Part shown: piece after piece, positions 34,707 to 46,700 of the stretch
Numbering within the stretch: the first letter of the stretch is position 1
How the letters are laid out: each line of letters opens with the position of its first letter
Made by a program: the position numbers and the translations under genes
The notes under the pieces: model-generated
Seen by the model: the letters and a program-made list of their open reading frames with translations, nothing else
Databases searched by the model: none
Told to the model about the DNA's origin: nothing
Source: Cornus controversa
Lineage: Eukaryota; Streptophyta; Magnoliopsida; Cornales; Cornaceae
Length of the DNA stretch: 64,000 nt
Assembly: GCA_026545225.1 (NCBI GenBank)
Contig: CM048849.1
Span: 51,654,836 to 51,718,835 of the forward strand
Direction of reading: 5' to 3'

Positions 34707-35583
34707 CATGTGATTTTACTAAGGTTATTTGCATGTTAAACTCCTACCTTTCTCACCTTTGAAATTCAGAGCATGATATGATAACTTCATCTAGACAATC
34801 AGCACACAATAGCTCATCAAATTTTATCACTCGAGCATTGGTTGCAAGTTGCGAACACTCCCACATGTGGATTTCTCCCTTGGTGCAATAATAATGATTG
34901 CATTCAAAAGCATACCAATGTTCTAATAAAAGACCTTTGCCAAAGCACAATGCCATTATGCCAGCCAAGTAACCATATGCGCAGCCCATGTATGGTGCCA
35001 AGCACTGAAGGGGAGGCTATGGATCCACCTAGGGGGTCAGTTAGTGTAGGGCCTGGCCTTCAATGAGGCATGGGCCTGGAGCTGGACCTGGATCGGGCCT
35101 TGGTCCCTCATGAGAGTTCTACAAGACTACCACTCTAATTGTGGAATAGATATTTAGTCCGTTTGATGCATATGCACCGGACGCATCTGAACTGTTGGTA
35201 TACAGTACACATGTCATAATTTCAATGTATATAGTGTGCATCGACGCCCCAGATGGGCCCGATGTGTAGGGCGGGGCACACCAAATACCTGCTCTGCTCC
35301 TAATTGTGGGCACCTGGTTAATTTAAAATTCTAATTTAGAAATGGTAGATACGGTTGGTCACCTAAACCTGCTGACAAACGATCAGTATATCTCTAATAT
35401 AAATTATATAATCATGAAAATGTCAAATCAAAGATGTCAGGAGTAATAACCATGAAACTCTACTCTGGTGGTTGTATCAGATATTCCCATGTTTCAAATT
35501 GTCCAATTAAATTATCATATTTCACATTGTCTTAAGCTTTGGTAAGCCAATTATATCATTTACCATATCAATTTCAATCATGC
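34366..35583. other. Intergenic; (TA)n and GC-rich patch
   Basis: (AT)n at 34670-34705. A minus-strand frame at 35001-34753 is Cys-rich (MAPYMGCAYGYLAGIM..) but unrecognised. The GC-rich patch 35000-35290 (GGGCCTGGCC, GGGCCTTGG, GGGCGGGGCAC) looks like transposon-derived sequence. No gene supported. Confidence 0.4.
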
Positions 35584-36291
35584 TACTCCCTCCATTTCAA
35601 AATCTGACCATTTTTTCTTAATTTTGTGTATCTCAAAATTTATGTTCCATTTGAAAAGTTATTGCGAAAAGAGTGTATATTTGTCAAAATATTCTTAACT
35701 TTCGATAAACTTTCTCCAACCAACAATATAAAGTTTAAATCTTAAATGAGTAGTTTTAGAATTTTACAAAAGGGCAACACAATTTTGGAATTTTACAATA
35801 AAAAGTTAAAATTTCAAAGAAAAACAAGAATTTTGGGATGAAGGTAGCATTTTTCTTTTTGATTTGACGGCTAAAATGATCAATACAATCTTTTATCAAT
35901 TTCTTTTCATTTCTATTTGTTACAAATTTCAATTTGAGTAAAAAATTTTGTTTATTTTTTTCCAAACAGGGGGCTTTAGGCGATTGTCCAAGTCACCTAA
36001 GAGTCGAGCGTCCGTGAAAGAGACAGTCTCTACTTTTCATGCATTTTTTTTCAGTTCATGTCAGTATTGTTGTGCATTAGCATCTATAATTATTTTTTTC
36101 GATATTCACTAGACGAGAGTAGTTATGTGTCAGATTATGTAAATATGTTAATAGTGTTAAAAAATGTGTTTTATTTTTATTTTTTGTTCAAAAAAACGTG
36201 TTAGTTTAATAGGAGTGTTTACAATTATTCTACGACGTCATATATAAATAACTTGAATAGAAACTCTCTGGAGTCAAAGGAAGTAAGTTAG
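35584..36291. mobile_element. Stowaway-like element (TACTCCCTCC..GGAAGTA)
   Basis: The left end TACTCCCTCCATTTCAAAAT and right end GGAGTCAAAGGAAGTA form imperfect inverted ends; CTCCCTCC(G/A)TTTC next to TA is the usual terminus of plant Tc1/mariner MITEs. The length (about 700 bp) is long for Stowaway, so it may contain later insertions. Confidence 0.45.
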
Positions 36292-37547
36292 TAAAAGTGA
36301 GCCTACCTAAATAAATAAAAATTGGTGGTAAAGGTGATAATGGATGTTGTGGCGTTGGAGGCATTATCTAAAGTTTTCATCTTACGCCTCCAATTGCATC
36401 GAGACGGCCCTAACCACATTTTTTAAATAAATTAGAGTCAATTCGACTGATCTTGTGAAACATTCGCTACACAACGAATACATTTATTTTTCAAATGATT
36501 CACATCTTATATTTTACCTATTCCAAATTTCATTCCAATCAAATTATTCGCAGCTGCCAATATGTCTCACAATAACAAAAATGTATCGTTCTTAGATATA
36601 TCAAGATTTAGTCTTCCGTTCATATTTTGTCAACCAATCCGCTCTAATTTACATCTTTCATACAAGAATAGCAGACATGAATTAAATGTCTTGTCCAAGC
36701 CAAGAAACTTATAAAAAAAAAATGGGGTGATCAAGATTTATTGCAACTCGCTAAAAATTTCAATATTTGAATAAATTCATTTAAAATTTTATTTTATACA
36801 TTGAAAAATTTTGTTTTATTATTAATATAATAGAAAGGGGGGAAAGAACAAGATAAAGAAAGAAAATGAGTCATTTTTGCTAATGCTGCATTTGGGAACA
36901 TCAAGTAAGTACCTTGAAAATGAAATTTGAATAACATTAGTTTAATTCCAATTTCAAAGTCCCAATCTGGTGTTTCCAAACATAGCATAAATGAAAATCG
37001 TGAACCTGTTGTTCTTGACATTATTTGGGGCGCAAAGAAAGTGCCTTCCACCGACTAACATAATGGACATGCCTTTGGCATGCATGCCTATTTCAATTGA
37101 ATACAGTTACTGTTACCTAATCTATTTCTTTTTTATGACAATTATGTTATAAAATAAAACTTCGCCATCCTGCTTGCCGCCTCTCGATTTGACACAATAA
37201 CCCATGGTCCTTGCAAAAATTACGCAATGCCATTCTCTCTCCGATCATAAACCACTGTTCTTAACCGTTATATCAAGATCCATGCTCTCACAAGTCACAA
37301 CCTCTCATTTTAATGATCAAGTATGCGAGCTCACGTGAGAACGGCCTTACCATAGCTTTATTCTATTAATAAAAATTTTATTTAATTAAATAAAAATCTA
37401 GAGTTTTAAGCATCGTAGATTAGTGGATGCTTTTAAGGAAGAGGAATCAATAATGCATAGCTAGGTGTTTCTAGAGTTAGTGGAGATTTTGATACCTCTC
37501 TAATTATTAAGAAGTCCACTTTATCCAATTATTTTCAGTGTTCTAAT
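36292..37547. other. Intergenic, upstream of the small plus-strand gene
   Basis: No further gene. An ATTTTCAG at 37531-37538 lies 10 bp before the ATG at 37548 and could be the acceptor of a 5' UTR intron. Confidence 0.4.
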
Positions 37548-38276
37548 ATGAGATTCCTTTGGGATCTTGTATCTTGCTGTTGCAGCACCCCCAGACATAT
37601 GGTGGCGCCACCAACTGCTCCTCCACGAACGGTGGAAGTGGAGACACACAGCCTTGTACCGATATCTTGTGGTGAGAACGAACAACACTGCCGGCGTGGC
37701 AAGTTAACGGGGGGGAACTTGGAAGCTGCAGCACAGTGGCGGCCTTCACTATGTACAATTTCGGAGGATGATGTTGTCAAGGTAGTACTAGTAGAGAGAG
37801 AAAAAAGCACTGCAAGACCACCCAACAAACTGCGGGAGAAGTTGGGATCAAAGGCTAACTTGCAGTACTATAGGTAGGAGTTGTGCTTTTGTAAGAAATT
37901 ATCTCATCTGATGATTTTTATTGATGTGTCAAAGGCTTGAACTTTTTGCCAATTTCATTGGACAAAGCCGCACTTTTACAAAGGTGGGTTTTGACCTAAC
38001 GATAAGATTGTTTCATTGTGAGCCAGATGATACGGATACGGATTGAATCTTAAGAAATAGAATCTTCGTGTGAAAATTGGGTTATATACATGTGATGACT
38101 CGTGTACTTTTACTCGTGTGCCACTCCAGATTTTATCATTGGATTAGGAAATGACCCTTCTTATTGATTCTTAGATTGGAGATTTACTTACCCTTTTCTC
38201 TCTTTCTCATTGCAGGCATCAAGTTCACTTCGAGACGAGCATTCCCACATTCTCCCCAGGAGCATTCATATTCTGA
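37548..38276 (+). CDS. Small plant-specific protein with WRPSL..ISED and C-terminal FSPGAFIF
   Basis: Exons 37548-37873 and 38216-38276 join in phase 2/1 across a 342-bp GT..AG intron (TATAG|GTAGGAG .. TTGCAG|GCATC), giving 128 residues from MRFLWDLVSCCC to TFSPGAFIF and stop. The joined frame restores an arginine codon and continues as HQVHFETSIPTFSPGAFIF. I recognise the layout from uncharacterised plant proteins: an N-terminal MRFLWxLxxCCxS patch, a central basic region with a W(R/K)PSLxxISED motif (here about residue 67: QWRPSLCTISEDDV), a Lys/Arg-rich stretch, and a short C-terminal PTFSPxxFxF tail. No enzyme domain, signal peptide or membrane helix; the Cys triplet near the start might be lipidated. 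Function unknown. It is convergent with the factor-related gene whose stop is at 39114. Confidence 0.75.
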
Positions 38277-39113
38277 GGGAAATTTCTTTTTTTTTTTTTT
38301 TGGCGTTTGTTTATCTATATGTGGTTTTTGAGCTTATTTTATGAAATATCGTGATGTACAGTTAGATTCTGGGTGAAACGTTGAGGGGCTTCCCAGATGC
38401 TGAGAAGCCTTTTCTATGTGTCATTGATAGCAAAGTATTACTTTTTGGTTCCTTGCCAAAAAAAGGGGAAAAAAAAAAAAGTACTGTTACTTTTTCCTTC
38501 TTGCTCCATTCTTCATCAGATGCCAAATAAGCTCTCAAGTCAAATTCACAAAAAAATCGCCTAAAATTTTAATCCAAAAAAAAAAAATGCCTAATTTATA
38601 GAAAAATATTCGTTGTCTTGCTTTGAAATCTGAAAGTCACCTCAAATTATGGTACCAATAGGCCTACAACGGCAACAGAAAAATAGCTCCTTGCATCTCA
38701 TTAACGCATATTATCATAAACCTAGCCCTTAATTTTCAAATTCAAATTCAAATTCAATGGCCAATATCAACTTCATTTTCACAAGAAAAAAACACAAATT
38801 TTTAATAATAATGGGGGGCAATATAAATAAAAACGGGTTCTTATTCTTATTTATTCATTTTTTGTTATTGGGGGGTGAGAAAGGGGAGGGCACATTGGAA
38901 ATAGGGGGTAGGGGGGTGGGTGAAACACCCTGGCAGAAGATCAGCATCAACTTTTCAATCTTGTAGCGGGGTAAATCGAACACAGTTAGGTGCCTGCCCT
39001 CTTGCTGCGAAATACTCTCAAGAGCTTGAAAATGCACGCATTCTTTATCCTAACTAAATCACAATACCCGGTGACACTCTTCACCAGTCAGCATCTGAGC
39101 CACCTTTGAAAAT
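38277..39113. other. Convergent 3' region of two genes
   Basis: Contains the 3' UTR of the small gene on the left and of the factor-related gene on the right. A-runs lie at 38460-38480 and 38576-38587, and TTCAAATTCAAATTCAAATTCA at about 38735. No gene. Confidence 0.5.
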
Positions 39114-42100
39114 TCAGTAATTGTTAATCTGAGGCCTTGGGGTTGGACTCGTCAGACGAGAAAAAGGCATCTGGCCACGGCCAGGGAGGCCTTTTTGGCC
39201 AGAAAATCGATCAGCTATCTTTGGATCTGAGATTGATCTCGAAAAGGCTTGGGCAAGCTCAACCGCTGAAGCTGCTTTTCCATTACGCAGTCCAGTAGCA
39301 TCAGGGGAGGCTATTTTTGGCTGCTCAACAGGTTTTCGCCAGGTCTCTGGCGAAGGTGGCCTCTCACGTGGCTGCTGCTGCTGCCGGTCCTTCTCAGTCT
39401 CCTTGCTGCTCCAATTATCACTTCGCCAATTCTTCCTCTGCCCATCAACCCTCTCAGCATCCAACTGATGATCTCGCCTATCAGTATTCTTTCCGATCCT
39501 ATGATCAAGGGAATTTTTATCAGCTCTTTCATTGTAACGGATTGGCGTCGCATGCACGGGCACAGTCGGAGTCCTGGGTATATCTTGTGTAACCCTTCAC
39601 AGAATAATTGATGTAAAAAAATTAGGTCAACTCATGGATGCCTTAGAACTCAACAATCACAGTTAGAAACTATGGCTACTGTAAAGGTCAAAACCATCAA
39701 ACTCTGATACAACATGAGAAATAATATGAAAGAAAAAAGAAAATGAATGGGATTGAAGTGGATTCAATACCTATTGGAAGGTTGAGACAGATCACGACTG
39801 TTGACAGCAACATCGTCAATGCCCCGCTCCTTCAGAACCTGAAAGCAGGATCAGCAATGCCATCAGGCTAAGGTCATAAAGCCAGCTATAGAACCATTGA
39901 ATTAACGGGATATAGATTGTAACCATATACATTGAGTACATAACACAGTAAAAACTAGAATAATATGTAAAAACTGTCATATGGCATGAAGAATTTTCAA
40001 AAAGCATGTGTGAAGGCACAAGGAACAAATGAAAATTTAATGCCAACAAATTACAGAGGCATAAAAAGTTGGTGGCTAGATATACATAATACTCAGTTTT
40101 TATGTATAGGGAACTACAAGTCATACAAATCTGCATGAAAACAATAACACTCACCAATTCCCGTGGCCGAGCACCACCAAATAATGTCTTCCTGCATCAG
40201 TCACAGACACTATAAAAGTTAGCCACTGAGGAATAGCCCGCCAGAAAGAACACAAAACCCACCAAAAAATAAAAAAAATTACACAAAACAAAGAATTTGT
40301 ATATTAAATTAAAAAATGAAAAAGAAAAAATAAATATGTTATGTCCTTTCCCAATGATGTCAAGTAAAATGAGAAGGAACACTGATTAGATTTCATGAGC
40401 ATATGGACCACTGCATCTTATGTACTTCAATCCAGATATCATTCATGCATGCAAAAATCACTATTGCTTCTGCAGAGAATGCTTAACGATCACCGCAACT
40501 GGTGCAACCTTTTAAGTCAGTTTACCTGAATTGCTCTGGGATTATTTATTTGAAATGAATGCCAGTCCTATATCATACTCAAAGTGGAGAATAATATACA
40601 AGCTATAGAACCTCAAAAGTCTTTGCTATAGGCATTTATGATTTGACAATGGAACCCCAACATCGTATATAGGCATTTACATTGCGTGAACCTCCTCTCC
40701 TCAGATAAGCCTCATTGTTGGCATGAATATGGTAAGAACCTCCCCTTCGCAAATAAGCCTTGTGGTCAGAACAACTTTTCCTCTAATAAGCCACATTCCG
40801 CTTTCCACAAGTATCTTTGAAGATTGTCACAAAGTGGATAATCTCTTTAAAGACTCCAGGATTGTAATGAGATCTCCTCCCCTGTAGCACCAGATCACAC
40901 AGTGTCCTCTCATATAGCCATGGAAAGGGCACGTATCATGACCAGTTCTATTCCCATTCACCAAATTGAATCTCAAAGACAAAAATAGGGTTCCCTTATG
41001 CATTTGATAAGAGGGAGAATCCAACCAAACCTATCTAAGGCATTAAAAAAGTCTTCCCTAATGCTAACTATAGAACAAGGTTATTCAGCATGAGTAATGA
41101 AATGCATTTCACTATTCATCTCTTAATTTTTCCTTTAACTGTTATTATTCTTTCTTCATTGCCTTTCATTACTCAGCTCTAGGTTAAGAGGAGCATGGGG
41201 GGGGGGGGGGGGGGGCGGGGCGGGCAGATTGAGCTAGAGAAAGAGAGGGAACTATAAAACTCTCTAATGGATTGCTTTGGAAAACTAGAAGAGACAAAGA
41301 AGGGAAGCAATCTATAGTAAGAAGGGGAGAGAGAAATGGTGGTTCCTAATGATCCCTGTATGACAGTGGTGGTGAAGTGGATGTTCGAATAAGTGGAAAG
41401 TTAACTTGGTTTGCATGAAGGGAACGAATATGAGGCAAATGAAAAAGGTGTTGGTTCCAGTCCTTGAGGGCAAAGATGAGTTGAGTGGGTGACAATGGGA
41501 GCAGTGGGCAAAGCTCAAGGATTCCTGGTGATGAGGGATCATGGAGTGTTCTTTCGGTGGATTCAGTTTTCAGGCAATTATATGTTTCATGTTGTGTTAC
41601 ATGGACTCTTCAATAGAAGGTGAAGTGCCCGTGTCCGACACACATTGCTCGGACATGCACCTAAAAACCATGTCCAATAATTCAATTTTATTAATTATTG
41701 CTTCAAAATGAGTGAAATGCCAATATTGCACACAATGTTACATAAAGACATAATTTTATCTAGAAAATAAAATAAAAATATTAATAATATAAATATTTAG
41801 AAATGTTTGTGTCTTTTTGTTTAGGGATTTGACAAATTCGACGCATGATCCATATACATAGACCCAACACACATACCCAATTCTATGTAACATAGATTTT
41901 CATGTTTGTTAAAAGATAATGAAAAAAGAATTCCGGTACATCTTTTTGGAGTCCTAAAACAGGTGAATATTACGTGGACAAGTCATTTAAAGAATTACAG
42001 AGTACCTTGAAATTTCGATGTATGAATTCCAGAAATAATCTGACTATGTAAAAACATAAAAGAATATACCTTGTGATACCCAATAAATTTTGAACCTCCA

Positions 42101-43680
42101 AAGAAAAATTTTATTTATCCCCAAAGAAATAAAACTATGAGGGAGCAGCAGGACTTCATGAGAAACAACAATAACTATATTAGAGTTACTTTTATTTCCA
42201 ACACCAAAACAGGGGGAAAGCCAATGTGACATGGACTCATGAGTATGGGACATGTCCAACACATTTGGTTGGGCATGTACCTAAAAATCACATCTTACAG
42301 TTCAATTTTATTACATTATTGCTTCAAAATGAATAAAATGCCTGTAGAGAATAATATGAATATTTAGCAATGCCGTTATATTTGTTTGGTGATTAAATAC
42401 ATCACCTAACACATACCCGGTTTCAATTAACATAAAGAAAAGGAAAAGAAGAGAAAAGAACTATTCTGTCACATTTGAAATATTTTTTAGAAATTGGTTG
42501 AAGATGGAAGAAGCTTCTTGGTGAAGGGAAATTGATAGTTAGTTTCTCTTGCAATATTTATGGTTTAACAAATATTTAATATCCAAGTCAAATGCAGAAA
42601 CGAAGACGACAATCATAAATGTTGTATATTTGCAGCTTCTTTTAACTAGAGTAAAAGCACATAACTGTGTATTTCGTGCATTGCATAATTCTAATACCGA
42701 TGATAATTGCTTCTGATCTATAAATAATTATTTATGCATTAATATTAGGTATTCCAACATCATGGTTGACTGCCAAATAAGGGCTGTAAATGAGCCGAGT
42801 CGTTCACGAACTACTCGGACTCCGTTGAATAAAAGATCGACTTACATTCGTTTATTTGATAAACGAATCGAACTCGACATGATTTCAACGCTCGTTTAAT
42901 AAACAAGCCAAAGCTCAAACAACCCCAAGCTCAGCTCGTTAGTTCCTGAACATGTTTTACAAAGCTCATTAACGAGCTCATGAACATGGGCTATACATAT
43001 ATTAGGGTAAAGTGCAAGAAACCCCCCTATTATATACAGAATGTGCAGCAAAGCCCCACCTATTTAGTATGAACATATAAACTCTGAACATTTGGAAATT
43101 TTGTGCAAATTGACCCCTCCGTCAAATGGTAGTTGGGAAATATTTGTTGACCGTCAATTTTGACAAAAAAAAAATTAAATCCGACAATACCCTTTTTAAT
43201 GACCACAATGCCCCCTCACAAACTTCTATATATTTTAGGGTAAAGTGCAAAAAACCCCCTATTATATAAAAAAATGTGCAGCAAACCCCTTTTCAGTTCA
43301 GTATGAGCGTATAATCTCCTAACATTTAAAAAAGTGTGCAAATTACCCCCTCTATCTAATGACCATTAGAAAATATCTGTTGACTGTCAAATCTGACAAA
43401 AAAAGTTATATGAAAACCCCAAAATACCCTTAAAATGCCCACGACGCCCCTGACAAACTTCTATATATTTTAACACAATAACGGCCTTATTTGGATGCCT
43501 TGAGGTATCCTACTCTCTCAACATTTCTCTCTTGCTCTATCTCTCTAAGATTCTTCTCTCAAATTTTTTTCTCCTCTCTCTCTCTATATATATCTCTATC
43601 AGCTTTGCTCTCTCTTCTCTCTCAGATTTTCTCTCTTTTCTCTCATGTATTTTTTTCTCTTTTCTCTATCCCTCTCTCCC

Positions 43681-43722
<42 letters not shown>

Positions 43723-46700
43723 TCTCTCTCCGTTTCTCTCTCTCTCTTCGTACAACCAAAGAGATCCATAATAGAGAGAGAATTTTAGACATTTCAGTCT
43801 TCCATTAACAGCAAACTGACAAAATGTCCTCATTTGCACAATTTTGAAATTTTAAGGGGTTAATTAAACGTTAGGGGGGCATTCACACAATTTGTATATA
43901 ACAGGGGTTTTTTTTTTTGCATTTTGCCCTATATATTATTATATGTCTTGTACTTGAAAGAAGTCATGCATTCAATATATAAGGCCCACATTGCTTTAAA
44001 CTTAACTTTAGCCCAAAAAATATGCACTCGGATTATATAAAAGGTCGATTGTGCTTTAAACTTAACTTTAGCCCAAACAACATCTTAATACTATTAGCCT
44101 AGCCCATAAAATCATAAAGACTATATTCGTTGTACATTAACAAACCCCAACATGCAAACCTAATTTTCTTTCCAAGATGATGTCCTCGTTGCTCACAGGA
44201 GTGGGCAGTCTCAAGCTTCTCTCTCTAACCCAGTCCTCTCTCTCTCTCTAGCTATGTGTTGTCTTAACCTTCAAAAACCGAGAGGAGATGGAAGATGGCA
44301 ACTACAACAGCATCACGATGGAGATCTATTGCCGATTGAAGGATGAAATATCATCTGCAGATTACAAAAGCATTGCGATGGAGATTGGTGGGAGTTTGAA
44401 TGAAGATCACCAGTGATTTTCTCCATGGATCTATAGATATGTGTGTGTGTGTATGAATATGTAATTTTATATATTAATTTCGCAAATTTCTATAATATAT
44501 ACACATATATATACAGTTGTGTAAAAGATGTGTCTCTGAAAACGAGCTTCAAGCCAAGCTCGAGCTTGGTCATGCGGACCTCGCTCGAACACAAGCCGAG
44601 CTCGACCAATTCTCCCACTTTGGCAAGCTGAGCTCGAACGTCCCATAGCTCAACTCGGCTTGGTTTGATTATAGCCCTACTGCCAATACCAAGTTGTAAC
44701 ATAGTCACTAGAGCAGCGACCGAGACTGATGCTCAAAACAACAATTATGTGTCTAACTTCAAATTAATGGGTTTCACTAATCTTCGCAAGGTTTAAAATG
44801 TTATGCTAAAATAACAAATAAGTCTTTAAAATTAACACTAATAAATTCTATAGAAAAACCATTTTTTGTGAACGATTAACACAATGTCAGCAGTTAGCTT
44901 AAAGTTCCAGTTGAGAACCATAAATTTTACTTATGTGGAAGATTAATAGTTAACTCCATATGGGTTGCAAGCACTGGCGGAGCCAGTGTGTGCCCAGGGG
45001 GGGCATATGGCCCCCCTGAAATATTTTTTTTTTTTACTACTATATATATATATATTATGTAAATCTCAAAATGCCCCCCTCAAATTTTATTTTACTCTAA
45101 TAAATTAGTAATGGAAAAGATTCCAGAAAAGTTATTGGTCATTTAATCTTGTGATGTGTTAAAAGATAAAGAAAATACCCAATTATGAAAATACAAGAGA
45201 CAAGTAATAAAACATGTATATATAAATATTTGAATTTTCTTTATATTTCAATAATTCGTAACATTTCTGTCATAAGTCAAAACATAGTAAAAGTCGTACT
45301 CAAATGAAAGCTCTCGAAATTCTCTATTCAATGGATTTCGTTTCATCAAAAGATTTTATGTATAGAGAGAGTTATGAGACTTGAAGTGAGATGAAGGAAA
45401 ATAATATATATAAATTCACTTGTGTGTTATATGTTGAGGAATAGTGAAAAATGGGGTGTATTGTGTGTAATTATTTTCTTAAATTTGTTTTATATATTCT
45501 TTTTAAACTTGAAAATTAATAACTAATTGGCAAAACTTGAGCATAAATTGAGTTTTTCAAAGTCATCTTTTCAATGAAAATAGTTTCCAGAACAAATTCT
45601 AAGTGCATAGAGCCTAGTTATTTAAATCTTGAGAAAAATGAATTTATTTTATTTGAAGGAAAAATAATAATTTGACCAAGTTTCAAGGACATTGACAATT
45701 GAGTTTCGACTTTTAATTTAATTCTTTTTATTACACCGGATTTGAAAATTCGGGGCGTGACAACGTGGTATCAAAGTGTTGTTATACCTTTTAAGTTTTG
45801 AAAAAAAAAAAAATCCTCCAAAGTTAACAATAACTCATTCTCTCTATTCGTAATTTCACTCTAGCAGCCTCTTCATGACTGCGCTACAGCTTTCTCTCTG
45901 AATTTGCGAATGAGAGATAGAGAGAGCAAATCAACTTTCTGTAATTCTGTTTCTCTGTCACCAATTCACTGCAGGCTTGATTATTCGTTTCTTTTGCAGT
46001 AAAATACATTTATTTTTCATAGAATATAAAAGTCCTAAATGACTAGATGTAATTTTTTCTTTACATTTAATTTTTTTTTAAGCTTTGATACTTTAACTCT
46101 CTAAGAATTCTATTTCTAATTTTCTTTCAATAATATCAAATTACGTTGCCCTTGTTCCATTATATTGGTTTTCCATTTCTTCGTTGATAATCATTATATC
46201 TAACAAAGAAACAAAATTGACTAAATTCATTTTTTTAGGTAAATTGAGAGTCAACACAAACAGTTTTTGTTGTGCAAATTTGTTAAACCTGTCAAATGGT
46301 TTGGACATAATAGATTAAAAATATTATACTACTCATTGAAAAAATTGTGATTTTGTTGTGTTTTTTCATTTTTCGTTAGTCTTTTACGTGAAAAATTTAT
46401 ATTTGTCATTGTTTTTTTCTTTACCAAAATACACTATGCCCCCCCTAAACTGAAATCCAGGCTCCGCCCCTGGTTGCAAGGACAATTTCACATAATAGCA
46501 TTGGCGTCTTAATAGAAAGGGAACCATCTAAAATTTGCAGATACAATGATGTAAATAAATTTAATGTAAGAAGAGAAGCAAAATTAAATCATCTGACAAA
46601 CAGAGATTCAAATTTCAATCATAAAATTTTGGGTAATTATCACTTCACTCCATCAGTTAAGTGTGTACAAAAAAACCAATAGAACTGAAAAACTAAACCG

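Noticed and set aside
34753-35001. Cys-rich minus-strand frame
   Set aside because: Short, with no recognisable family and no flanking exons; left as unassigned.
39317-39592. Plus-strand frame of 91 residues
   Set aside because: Antisense of the last exon of the factor-related gene.
43491-43808. Plus-strand frames rich in Ser and Leu
   Set aside because: Produced by a (TC)n microsatellite inside a transposable element.
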